Shown here: piece after piece, positions 8,906-16,563 of the stretch
How the letters are laid out: each line of letters opens with the position of its first letter
How positions within the stretch are numbered: the stretch's first letter is position 1
DNA from: Bacillota bacterium
Lineage (GTDB): Bacteria; Bacillota; Clostridia; Lachnospirales; Lachnospiraceae
NCBI GenBank assembly: GCA_022717655.1
Contig: JAIIAN010000005.1
Location: 1-32,659 of the forward strand
Direction of reading: 5' to 3'
DNA length: 32,659 nucleotides
Program-made: the position numbers and the translations under genes
The notes under the pieces: generated by a model
What the model was told of the DNA's origin: nothing
What the model saw: only the letters and a program-made list of their open reading frames with translations
The model's database searches: none

Positions 8906-9136
8906 CTAAGCATACATAGGACATAGCCCCTCAAGATCATGAGCTACAACAAACACGTTTGCTTTGTTTACTCCGTTTCCAGAAAGTAATCTCAAAAACA
9001 TCTCCCCACAATCTTTAACTAATGACATAATGCTTGCTACAGGGATTCCCAAAATCCCCGTTACATCTAACCCAACAGAGACCAAACAGTTAATACACTG
9101 CCCTTTCGGACTTTGAATTGCAGCGAGAACCTTCAC
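8906..9136 (-). CDS. Small unrecognised ORF behind qatD, 76 aa
   Basis: An open frame of 76 codons from GTG at 9136 to TAG at 8906, on the same strand and 126 bp after qatD. There is no ATG, and an in-frame TAA lies eight codons upstream of the GTG, so the start is uncertain. The composition is protein-like and hydrophobic, with two cysteines early (GQCINCLV) and a central apolar segment (GLDVTGILGIPVASIMSLV) that could be a membrane helix. It could be a small accessory gene, a peptide, or a decayed piece of a longer gene. The flanks (8810-8905 and 9137-9262) hold nothing I can identify. Confidence 0.3.
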   Translation of the reverse strand: MKVLAAIQSPKGQCINCLVSVGLDVTGILGIPVASIMSLVKDCGEMFLRLLSGNGVNKANVFVVAHDLEGLCPMYA

Positions 9137-9262
9137 TAAAGGTTCTGCTGTGATTACTTATATTATCTTTTCAGTTTGAAAATCTGCAATCGTATGTGTT
9201 CCGATTTTTCAATTGGTAAATAAGTAGCCATTTACAATAACCATTTCCTTATACTGTTGTTT

Positions 9263-9961
9263 CTACGCACCTATTATTTTCAGAAAGTTCTCCCAACAAT
9301 TAATGTTATAGGAATTCAAGAGTTCATTTACCGTTTTCAAACTATCCAAATGAGAAATTTTTGTTGATGTAAAAGGACTATCTGTTTCCAATAATATCTT
9401 ATCATTCGGGATACATTCCAGTATTTGTGCAAATTTCTTTGTTCTTGTCATTGATAAGTTTACAGAGAAATAATAACCTCTTTCACACGCTATTTTCAGA
9501 TTTCCTATTGTACCAGAGTACCAATGAAGTATTGGGGTGAACTTGAAGTTTGTTCCTATTATGTCTAATATTTCATTCTCCGCTCCTCTCGAATGAATTG
9601 AAATTATCTTGTTGCTATCATTCTTACATCTTGCCATCAACTCTGAAAAGAACGCAATCTGTTCTTTTGCATGTGACTTATCCGTAAAATCCAATCCAAC
9701 TTCTCCTATATATCTCGCCTCTGCTAAATGCTTCCACATCAATGGTATTTTATTTGGATACTCATGTACCAGCTCTGGGTGAAACCCTAATGCTATGCGT
9801 ATATATTTTTGTCCATACAACGAAACCTCTTTCTGATACAAATCGGGAAGATTGGTCATTGCTATGGTGTATATGCCATTCTTTGTAATGGTTTCTATAG
9901 CTTTAGGCTTGTCTTTTTGCAAATCTAAATGGAAATGTGTATCATACAGATGTTTCGTCAT
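9263..9961 (-). CDS. qatD: QatD, TatD-like metal-dependent nuclease
   Basis: A 232-aa TatD-family amidohydrolase-fold protein. Metal ligands are visible: THFH (His9, His11), GEVGLD (Glu87), IHSRGA (His123), ILHWYSG (His146) and LETDSPF (Asp194). TatD enzymes are 3'-5' DNases. In the QatABCD anti-phage system this is the QatD component. The ATG overlaps the qatC stop by 4 bp (ATGA), which fixes the start and shows translational coupling. The protein is slightly shorter than housekeeping TatD enzymes (about 260 aa), as expected for a specialised paralogue. It is the last gene of the qat operon. Confidence 0.93.
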   Translation of the reverse strand: MTKHLYDTHFHLDLQKDKPKAIETITKNGIYTIAMTNLPDLYQKEVSLYGQKYIRIALGFHPELVHEYPNKIPLMWKHLAEARYIGEVGLDFTDKSHAKEQIAFFSELMARCKNDSNKIISIHSRGAENEILDIIGTNFKFTPILHWYSGTIGNLKIACERGYYFSVNLSMTRTKKFAQILECIPNDKILLETDSPFTSTKISHLDSLKTVNELLNSYNINCWENFLKIIGA

Positions 9962-11247
9962 AGTGTATCAATGAATTCTTTTAGTTCAGCCAAGCCTCTT
10001 TGATACAAATCTGCAAAATCCTGTCGATGATGTGTTATCGGTCCAGATTCTTGAATTGCCCAAATAGGAGTTTTCTTCTGGGTCAACCCCAATTTGTAAG
10101 AGCGCAAATTAGTTTCCGCTTCAATATCCTTATATTGTGGGTCACGATAAAATGATTCGTCTTTCAAACCTGCTTTCATTATAGCAGCTCGCCTTATAGT
10201 ACATGGCAAGCATACGCCACAATGACTTGATTCAGTTTCTTTTTTCCAACGTCCCAAGTCAGGATGCGAGCATGACATCGTTAATGGATAATTGCTTTTC
10301 AGAAAATCAAAATCCTTACATTCCAACATCATTTCTCCTTTGGTCTTGAACTGATATGGATTGACAATTGTGATCTTCAAATCCAATGAATTCAATAATT
10401 CCTGCAACAATCCCATAAAATACGGATGGGTTGTACGAGTACTCAAGCTTCCCATTCGATGTTCGGTCAAAGGTATATTCATAGAGATAACGCCATTTTC
10501 TGGAATATACAACTTTACTGGCTTATTCATACCCGATGCCAATAATATGGCATGAGAGAAAAACAATAAGGAACGAGACCTTGTGGTGTCTTCCTTGCCA
10601 CTTTTAGGAGCTGCATAAAACTGGTAGAATCGTTTCAGTGAAACTTGAAAGTGTTTTTGCAAGGCATCTATAACTCTATTTTGATAAACGCTGACACCCT
10701 TGCCTCCATTGTAATTCCCGACAAATATCGGTTTTACATTGCTGGATAAAAGGTCGATTGCTCCAATAAAGGAGTCAAGACCTCCAGACAACATACAAAA
10801 GACATCGGTATCAATCTTTCGAGTAGAACGCCTGAAATGATATTTTCCCTCCTTGTATTTGTCTTCATCAGTTGTGATACAAACTCGATCTCTGAAATGA
10901 AACTTCCAGTCATCACCGGTCAGGAAATCAAGCTTCCGTTTCAGCAAATCAGAATTTGCATTCCATTTACCAACATTTGCAACAGGCATATATACTTCTA
11001 TGTGCCTCGTCCAACCGTCTGGTTGTAAACTTCTGAGAACAGACCTGTCTGCATAGAAAACCATGAGCGAAAGATAGAATAAGTCTAATGCTTCCTTCGT
11101 AAATACGTATGGTATACTATACAATTGCTTCGACAATTTCCAAAACGTGTAATTGTACTGTTTGTTGTCATTCAGATTTACGACCTCAGCTCCAGCTATA
11201 TGAAAGGAGTCTGAATTAAAAAGCTTACATACAAATGTATTCATCAT
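9958..11247 (-). CDS. qatC: QatC, QueC-like ATP-pyrophosphatase
   Basis: A 429-aa protein with a central QueC-like PP-loop domain. The pyrophosphate-binding motif LSGGLDSF is at about residues 153-160. A zinc site is formed by Cys326 (SCSHPD) and the knuckle SHCGVCLPCTIRR (Cys343, Cys346, Cys349). QueC makes preQ0 from carboxy-deazaguanine. In QatABCD the QueC-like protein is essential for defence, perhaps modifying a protein or nucleotide target rather than making queuosine precursor. The N-terminal 145 residues are an extra domain absent from housekeeping QueC. The gene overlaps qatB and qatD by 4 bp each. Confidence 0.94.
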   Translation of the reverse strand: MMNTFVCKLFNSDSFHIAGAEVVNLNDNKQYNYTFWKLSKQLYSIPYVFTKEALDLFYLSLMVFYADRSVLRSLQPDGWTRHIEVYMPVANVGKWNANSDLLKRKLDFLTGDDWKFHFRDRVCITTDEDKYKEGKYHFRRSTRKIDTDVFCMLSGGLDSFIGAIDLLSSNVKPIFVGNYNGGKGVSVYQNRVIDALQKHFQVSLKRFYQFYAAPKSGKEDTTRSRSLLFFSHAILLASGMNKPVKLYIPENGVISMNIPLTEHRMGSLSTRTTHPYFMGLLQELLNSLDLKITIVNPYQFKTKGEMMLECKDFDFLKSNYPLTMSCSHPDLGRWKKETESSHCGVCLPCTIRRAAIMKAGLKDESFYRDPQYKDIEAETNLRSYKLGLTQKKTPIWAIQESGPITHHRQDFADLYQRGLAELKEFIDTL

Positions 11248-12041
11248 TTGAAATTCTCCATAATTTTATAACATCCTTCGTAGATTGCTTTCACCTTGTT
11301 GTCTATATCACGTGGATTGACTCCACTATGCAACATTTTTGGAATAACACTTTTCACGATACCTTCTATCCATGCCTTGGCTTTCTTTTCGAAACGACGA
11401 ATATCTGTAATGCTATTGTCTTTTTTAAGAATACCTGCTGTTACCTGACTGATGAACTTATTATAGATATAGTTCTTAACTGTACCACAGACAAGTTTCT
11501 CCAATAGTGTTGGATTTAATAGATTATCAATTTGCTCAGCTTCCAAGTTTGAGTCTTTCAGAAGTTCTGATATAGTGTCCGTCACTGCCTTATTTACATA
11601 GCTGTCCTCTAATGAGTTCGGTATTGGAGCCAGTAAATCTCGTATCTCTATAAATATTTCTTTTGTAGTTTTACCTTCAAAAGAAATACCTTCTGACTCT
11701 AAACGATGTTTAACCTCTGATGGGGTTCCCGAAAAAAATGAAATGATGCTTGCTGTGGTTTTCCTTGCCTGAACAGATTGCTTTGCTGCATTTCTATGTC
11801 CTCCCAATGCTTTTGTATAGGAAGACATGGCATGTCTCACCGCACGTGAATCACTTCCAACAGACTTTGTAACTCCGCTTTTGGCAGATTGCCATGACAC
11901 GGAAGGCTTTTCTTGTGGCTGTTCATTGGCTTCTTCATCTGACGGAGAATCAGAAACGTCGTTTGGATTGTTGTCATCAGAATAATCGTCTGGTAACAAT
12001 ATTGTTTTCTTTGGTCCTTTATATATACTTGATGTACCCAT
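11244..12041 (-). CDS. qatB: QatB
   Basis: A 265-aa protein between qatA and qatC in the QatABCD order. The N-terminus begins MGTSSIYKG and continues with an acidic, proline- and serine-rich disordered segment to about residue 50. A basic region with a KALGGHRNAAKQS patch (about residues 77-89) follows, then a helical C-terminal domain. The MGTS start and the glycine-rich patch are features I associate with QatB proteins, but the assignment relies mainly on the conserved gene order. No enzyme motif is visible. It starts 4 bp after the qatA stop and overlaps qatC by ATGA. Confidence 0.88.
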   Translation of the reverse strand: MGTSSIYKGPKKTILLPDDYSDDNNPNDVSDSPSDEEANEQPQEKPSVSWQSAKSGVTKSVGSDSRAVRHAMSSYTKALGGHRNAAKQSVQARKTTASIISFFSGTPSEVKHRLESEGISFEGKTTKEIFIEIRDLLAPIPNSLEDSYVNKAVTDTISELLKDSNLEAEQIDNLLNPTLLEKLVCGTVKNYIYNKFISQVTAGILKKDNSITDIRRFEKKAKAWIEGIVKSVIPKMLHSGVNPRDIDNKVKAIYEGCYKIMENFK

Positions 12042-12045
12042 ACCT

Positions 12046-13848
12046 TTATCTCATATTCAACAGTTCTTCTGTTACTTTCAATGCGTTAGACAAATTGGTA
12101 TTCTTTTTAATATAATCTTCTATTTCCTCTTTGTCTTGTGCTGTTGGTAATTTGGATTTCAAATTATTGATTGGAGGTAACATCTCTACTACAAGTTTAG
12201 ATGCTGGTATTTTCTTTATTTGTTTAACAGCTTGATCACGCATTGATTTGCATGACAAAGTTTCTATAAACGATTTGAATATATCCATATCGATTTCCTC
12301 AGTCTTTATCATCTCCTCATATATAGCATCTGTAACCAATGCACATTCCGATTCGCTTAATGTTCCAAACAATTCCACCGCTTTTCCTCTTTCTGAATCT
12401 GACTTAGCCAAAAACGACTTTAAACATTGTTGAGCATTTGGACTTAACAGATTATTAATCGTTTGATTTACTCTTTGCGTACTGCGCGAGAAATAATAAT
12501 ATGGTTTCAGGTCCTCCTTACCTAGTTGAACATCTATTGCTAACCAGTCCTTTATCCATTCGTCATCTTTCCATTTGCTAAAGACATTAGTCTTTGCTAT
12601 AGACTTCTTTGTTTCCAATTCTTGCAAGTCTTTTCTGTTGTTCGGGTTCACCACTTCTGCATACATCGGTTCCTTGAAATATTCCAACAACATGAGTTTG
12701 GACAATACTTTCTTGTCTAAGGTAACATTTCTGGTTTTTGCCATACTAATTCGCATGAACAATGTATTGAGAAATCTTTTACATTGGCGTGGATTTCCAT
12801 TCAGCTTGGCAGCAAGAATAGGAGAGATTATATGTGATAATGCAAGTGCATCTTTGATTTTTTCTTCTTTGTCTTTATGGCTATTCACTAATTTTTCTTG
12901 ACTAATAGGAGCATAGATATTTTCACCCTTAACACATTCTGCAATATTGTTGATTTCGGTTTCAAGCAACAGACATGTAAGGTAACGTTCCAGTTCTAAT
13001 TCATCAAGTTTGGGTATGGTCACGGGATATTGTACCAATTTCTCCAGATACTCTTTACTTATGTCAAGATCGTTGTTAGGTATATTCTGGTATCGAGTTT
13101 TTATTGCATAGTCTACCAAACGACTGTCTGCTCCTATGATAAATGATGTTTTCTCAACGAACAAAAACAATCTCATTGCTGCAAAAATATCCAATATTGT
13201 ATCTGGGGTACAACGGTCTAACTCATCAACAAATATCACCAGGTGTTCTATCTTTGACTCGTCCAATATCTTTTTAAATTCTTCTTGGAATACCTTTATA
13301 TCATTACGATTAAATGTTGATTGATTTTTGTTTTCTGTCAATACGTCTTTCAATACATTTTTAATGTCGTCAGCATTGGCATTTGATAGTTTGTCTTTCA
13401 GCGCATTGGTTATGGCATCAATAGTAAGATATGTTATAGACCCAAGTCCTCCTGTTAAAAGAATATCCAAAGCAACAGAACCTCCCTTCATGAGAATTTT
13501 CTTTCCGTCTACTTTCTTCAAAAGCTTGGTTATTCTTGTCTTTACTTGGGCAGGTATCGTCTTTTCTGTACGAAGCGCGTCAAGAATAGAACCACAAAAG
13601 GCTGTTTTTGCATCTTCATATCCTTCAAACAGCCATCCGTTGAATCGAATGCAACAAGCATCTTCCTTATGTTCTGCCTTTATCTTTTCTTCCACCATCT
13701 GCATAAGACTCGACTTACCGCTTCCCCAATCACCATAAACTCCTATAGTCGATGGGGTAAGCTTGGCATCCATAGCAATACTCTCCACTGCATCTACAAG
13801 ATAGTCAAAATTAAGATAATCAGACTTTGTTTCTGAATCTTTCCACAT
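12046..13848 (-). CDS. qatA: QatA, KAP-family P-loop ATPase
   Basis: A 600-aa KAP P-loop NTPase. Walker A is GDWGSGKSS (about residues 39-47) and Walker B is LVIFVDELDRC (about 203-213). Between them lies a hydrophobic segment (GGSVALDILLTGGLGSITY, about 122-140), typical of KAP ATPases, which often insert membrane-associated helices in the P-loop domain. The C-terminal 300 residues are helical. In QatABCD this is the ATPase component, the first gene of the operon. The ATG is preceded by about 66 bp of AT-rich DNA after a strong terminator, so the promoter for qatABCD should lie at about 13849-13914. A TATAAT-like string is present there, but no clear Bacteroidetes TTTG-type promoter. Confidence 0.93.
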   Translation of the reverse strand: MWKDSETKSDYLNFDYLVDAVESIAMDAKLTPSTIGVYGDWGSGKSSLMQMVEEKIKAEHKEDACCIRFNGWLFEGYEDAKTAFCGSILDALRTEKTIPAQVKTRITKLLKKVDGKKILMKGGSVALDILLTGGLGSITYLTIDAITNALKDKLSNANADDIKNVLKDVLTENKNQSTFNRNDIKVFQEEFKKILDESKIEHLVIFVDELDRCTPDTILDIFAAMRLFLFVEKTSFIIGADSRLVDYAIKTRYQNIPNNDLDISKEYLEKLVQYPVTIPKLDELELERYLTCLLLETEINNIAECVKGENIYAPISQEKLVNSHKDKEEKIKDALALSHIISPILAAKLNGNPRQCKRFLNTLFMRISMAKTRNVTLDKKVLSKLMLLEYFKEPMYAEVVNPNNRKDLQELETKKSIAKTNVFSKWKDDEWIKDWLAIDVQLGKEDLKPYYYFSRSTQRVNQTINNLLSPNAQQCLKSFLAKSDSERGKAVELFGTLSESECALVTDAIYEEMIKTEEIDMDIFKSFIETLSCKSMRDQAVKQIKKIPASKLVVEMLPPINNLKSKLPTAQDKEEIEDYIKKNTNLSNALKVTEELLNMR

Positions 13849-13914
13849 ATTAAAACTGATTCTTTTTAATTATACACTCTTACTATTTTTATAGAATATA
13901 GAAGTTTCTTCTTT

Positions 13915-13942
13915 AAAAGTTGGCAGTCCGCAGACCGCCAAC
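13915..13942 (-). terminator. Strong Rho-independent terminator
   Basis: GTTGGC-GTC / GAC-GCCAAC (13919-13942) is a GC-rich stem with a four-base loop, followed on the minus strand by TTTT (13915-13918). It lies 5 bp after the TAA ending the amber-interrupted frame and about 70 bp before qatA, so it separates the qat operon from upstream transcription. A second hairpin (ATGAGTG 13954-13960 with CACTCAT 13968-13974) lies just before it. Confidence 0.8.
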
Positions 13943-13947
13943 CCCGT

Positions 13948-14403
13948 TTATTCATGAGTGTACGGCTCACTCATCTTGGAAAGAAAACCTTTCCCTACAA
14001 TCTACTCTGAATTTACTCTGTTACCAGATTTGGTATAGTTACTATATGCAAATATTAGTATGGTCACATCAAGTATGAAAGATGCAAATCCCAACGCAAG
14101 AGCTACTGAACCTGTCGTTAAGAGTCCAGCTACTGTCAGCCCTATGGATAACATACTAATAGCGGATTGCCATTTCCATAACTACCCTTGTACCAAGGCC
14201 CTTACGAGCATCAAAGTATCGAAGGCTATACATCCGTAGCCGATCTTTGCCATCAATATTGACATACAGGTTAATACCAATGATAAACTACAGAGACCCA
14301 CTTCAACTTCCGCTGTTGAGTACTTGAGTGTAGGCAGTATCTCCTTTTGAAATGAAGATTTAACTGCCTACATTTTCTTACTGGTAAATACATTTACGTT
14401 CAT
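13948..14403 (-). pseudogene. Small membrane-protein frame interrupted only by TAG codons
   Basis: Reading the minus strand from ATG at 14403 gives a frame with TAG at codon 12 (14368-14370), codon 74 (14182-14184) and codon 134 (14002-14004), no TGA, and TAA only at codon 152 (13948-13950), just before a terminator. The translation between the TAGs is protein-like: SSFQKEILPTLKYSTAE, then a hydrophobic helix (SLSLVLTCMSILMAK), then a long apolar stretch (MLSIGLTVAGLLTTG and SVALALGFASFILDVTILIF), then a polar tail (YSNYTKSGNRVNSE). This suggests a two- or three-helix membrane protein of about 133 residues whose true stop is the third TAG. Two CAG-to-TAG changes would explain the internal stops, so simple decay is the default reading. 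Neighbouring genes in this window use TAG as a normal stop. I do not recognise the family. Confidence 0.5.
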
Positions 14404-14481
14404 AGTTGTATAACATTTAAATTTTTATATCAATTAGTTGCCCCAAACATCCCAACCTATGCAACTTCGATCTTTCATCCA

Positions 14482-14590
14482 TAAGGCAGTTTCCTACTCT
14501 CCCGCATTTCGCAATACCATCGGAATTTGTAGTCTTTACTTCTCTGTTAGGAATGGGAAGAGGTGATATTCTACAGCTATAACCATCAAG
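14482..14590 (-). rRNA. Diverged orphan 5S rRNA-like sequence
   Basis: On the minus strand the sequence contains the 5S core blocks in the right order and spacing: CACCTCTTCCCATTCC, AACAGAGAAGT, CCGATGGTA and GGGAGAGTAGG. Helix II can form (TGTAG at 14571-14575 with CTACA at 14528-14532), and the ends (14581-14587 with 14485-14491) pair as helix I with one mismatch and two wobbles. Normally conserved bases differ: loop C reads CCTAAC instead of CCGAAC, and GTTAAG is GTAAAG. No 23S or 16S sequence or tRNA flanks it; the upstream neighbour is the sugar transferase. It is either an rRNA pseudogene or a divergent structured RNA derived from 5S. Confidence 0.72.
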
Positions 14591-14603
14591 ACTAGGGAAT
14601 GTA

Positions 14604-14653
14604 GCAGGTAGTGGTTTCGCTCCACAGACACAAGCCTATTCAATCATACCTGC
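14604..14653. repeat. Inverted repeat upstream of the 5S-like sequence
   Basis: GCAGGTA (14604-14610) pairs with TACCTGC (14647-14653), and an inner GTGG/CCAC stem (14611-14614 with 14622-14625) sits against the first arm. The perfect palindrome TTATTTAAATAA follows at 14661-14672. The stretch 14591-14700 has no open frame of note. It lies between the sugar transferase stop and the 5S-like sequence and could be part of the same structured transcript. Confidence 0.45.
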
Positions 14654-14700
14654 TGAACCTTTATTTAAATAATCATTAATCACTACAAATTAATAATCAC

Positions 14701-15396
14701 TCAAACTTCCTCTCCAGCAAACTTCACTTTAAAGCCTAAAACTGTTGCAAATATCATTTCGATATCTTTCCAAAACGAGTAGTGACGATAATAATAACAG
14801 TTCAGGCGTACTTTGTCAGGATAGATAACCGTATCATTATATTCAATAGCTATCTCTTGCATCGAACGTTTGTCTCCCTCAGCTTGTTTCTTAGCGACAT
14901 ACTCTGAAATCATTTCATCCTCCAGCCTATACTTCAGAGTAGCCGGCCCAGTAATGCCAGGACGAAGTTTCAGCACATCCCTATCATCCCCTTGCAGCTT
15001 ATCAGCATAACCAGGCACATCAGGACGCGGACCCACAAAGCTCATGTTTCCTATCAGCACATCCCACAGTTCTGGCAGCTCATCAATCTTATAATGGCGC
15101 AACTTTGCTCCAAAAGGAGTGATACGACTATCGCCAGCCACCGAAACAGACGAGCCACTATGCTTCACCGTCATCGAGCGGAACTTATGACAGGTAAACA
15201 ACTTACCATTCTTTCCCACTCTCTTCTGACAGAAGAACGCCGGACCGCCCGGCATTTTCTTATGGATTAAAAACGCTACTATAGGGAATATCCACCAAAT
15301 TAAAAGCAATCCACATAGAGATGCTATAATATCAAAGAGTCTTTTGAATATCATTTTGTCTAAATATATTGTTTTCGAATTATTCCAAAGTTTCAT
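14701..15396 (-). CDS. Initiating sugar-phosphate transferase (bacterial sugar transferase family)
   Basis: A 231-aa PglC/WbaP-type phosphoglycosyl transferase that moves a sugar-1-phosphate from a UDP-sugar to undecaprenyl phosphate and so starts the repeat unit on the inner face of the membrane. One N-terminal re-entrant hydrophobic helix (IIASLCGLLLIWWIFPIVAF, about residues 23-42) is followed by the catalytic core: CHKFRSM (about 69-75), DELPELWDVL (about 109-118), SFVGPRPD (about 123-130) and RPGITG (about 148-153). The short length matches the minimal single-domain form. The ATG at 15396 overlaps the preceding stop (ATGA). Internal MIFKRLFDI at residue 15 is the more usual family start and remains an alternative. 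Likely substrate is a 4-amino or N-acetylamino 6-deoxy sugar. Confidence 0.92.
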   Translation of the reverse strand: MKLWNNSKTIYLDKMIFKRLFDIIASLCGLLLIWWIFPIVAFLIHKKMPGGPAFFCQKRVGKNGKLFTCHKFRSMTVKHSGSSVSVAGDSRITPFGAKLRHYKIDELPELWDVLIGNMSFVGPRPDVPGYADKLQGDDRDVLKLRPGITGPATLKYRLEDEMISEYVAKKQAEGDKRSMQEIAIEYNDTVIYPDKVRLNCYYYRHYSFWKDIEMIFATVLGFKVKFAGEEV

Positions 15397-16523
15397 TGTG
15401 GAATAAACACCTCACACATAGCTTCATTCGTAGCTAAGAAAATCCATTTAAAGGTATTGTATCTTTTTTCGATGTCCATTCCCCAAAGAGTTCCTACATG
15501 TTCTATTTCTTTTTCAATATTGTCTTCTGTTATTTCATCAATAGATAAATGTTTATTATTTTGATTAATCCAGCAATTCCAAGCCTCACTGTTTATCAAT
15601 TGACGTTTCCTTTCTTCAAAAGACATTGTTGAAGGGAGCATTTTCTTCAATCTGAACTTTGCGAGTTCCCATATATACATTATCCTATATGTGGGATTTT
15701 GTCTTTGCTTCTTTTGTTCTTCTGAAAGTATCGATATAAATTCTGTATCACTTAATTCTGGCTGTTGTCTCCAATAAGCATTTAAAGCTTCTGTATCAGA
15801 CTTTTGCATTTCTTCAATACGCTTATAGTCTTCTGCTTTATATCTTACGACATAAGGACTATCACTTTGTTTTGGTTCATTTCCATACCATAGTTGTTCA
15901 ACTGTTGGTGGATTTACTGCAAATATTGAAGAGTTTAAACTATAATCTGTCTTACGTAAATCCTTATAAGGTACAACCCACGACTCTTTCCTATAATATA
16001 CATTTAATAAATATAGAGCAGCCAAAGCATGTAATACAGCTTTTACGTTACCATACTTTAGAGAAGCGAACCTATCGTGTTTTACCGCTTGATAAGCTTT
16101 ACCCCAATATGTTCCTCCTCTTTTATGGGCTTCTTTTAATGGTCTTAACACTCTGTTTCCCTCTTTCGTAAGATTGAAGAAAGGCGCTACGACTAAAACT
16201 CTTTTGTTATGAGTTGCCCACTTTATATCAATTAATTTCAAACAGTCCTCATCAAAAAACAGTGTTTTATCACCCCGCTCTTTTGTGCCACCATTAGCAT
16301 GATACAATTCTTTTGAGATAGCCTCTATTTGAACGCAACAACGCACTAATAAGTCTGCCAAGTGCGGGGAAAAAGTATTCAGTTGTGCATCATAAGATTG
16401 CGTTGTTTCCGCACCATTATGTCGCACAGTTATCTCATCTGTAATAAAGATGTACCTTGACACTTCTATCATCTCTTTTTCGAGATTTAAATATGTTTGC
16501 CAAAAAATATCAGACTTGTTCAT
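15393..16523 (-). CDS. HEPN-like hypothetical protein, 376 aa
   Basis: An unrecognised soluble protein. Residues about 138-178 contain TYWGKAYQAVKHDRF followed by an alanine- and leucine-rich helix (AVLHALAALYLLNVYYR). This Trp...Ala-Tyr...Val-Lys-His pattern next to a long apolar helix is common in HEPN-like domains of uncharacterised bacterial proteins, and the Lys-His-Asp-Arg string could be a variant of the HEPN RNase motif. The C-terminal half is charged and helical, with tryptophans (EAWNCWINQNNKHLS). It overlaps the sugar transferase by ATGA and follows the nucleotidyltransferase gene by 40 bp, so it is expressed as part of the polysaccharide operon. It could be a regulator or a cargo toxin/defence gene; neither is shown. 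Confidence 0.6.
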   Translation of the reverse strand: MNKSDIFWQTYLNLEKEMIEVSRYIFITDEITVRHNGAETTQSYDAQLNTFSPHLADLLVRCCVQIEAISKELYHANGGTKERGDKTLFFDEDCLKLIDIKWATHNKRVLVVAPFFNLTKEGNRVLRPLKEAHKRGGTYWGKAYQAVKHDRFASLKYGNVKAVLHALAALYLLNVYYRKESWVVPYKDLRKTDYSLNSSIFAVNPPTVEQLWYGNEPKQSDSPYVVRYKAEDYKRIEEMQKSDTEALNAYWRQQPELSDTEFISILSEEQKKQRQNPTYRIMYIWELAKFRLKKMLPSTMSFEERKRQLINSEAWNCWINQNNKHLSIDEITEDNIEKEIEHVGTLWGMDIEKRYNTFKWIFLATNEAMCEVFIPQ

Positions 16524-16563
16524 CCTATATTATTTAATGATTGGCATTTCAATTTAATATTCA

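Noticed and set aside
5369..9262. Retron association of the ATPase-HNH pair
   Set aside because: No reverse transcriptase frame or msr/msd-like structure is present nearby. The hairpin at 8762-8809 is explained as a terminator.
13328..13738. 136-codon plus-strand open frame antisense to qatA
   Set aside because: It lies wholly inside qatA, which has clear Walker motifs. Its composition is that of an antisense shadow, with no family pattern.
13948..14403. Genome-wide TAG reassignment in the host
   Set aside because: The nucleotidyltransferase, hexapeptide acyltransferase and pyruvyl transferase genes end in TAG at the expected family length, so TAG is a real stop here.
14591..14700. Remnant of a 23S rRNA upstream of the 5S-like sequence
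   Set aside because: The sequence shows no 23S 3'-end motif. It holds only an inverted repeat and a palindrome.
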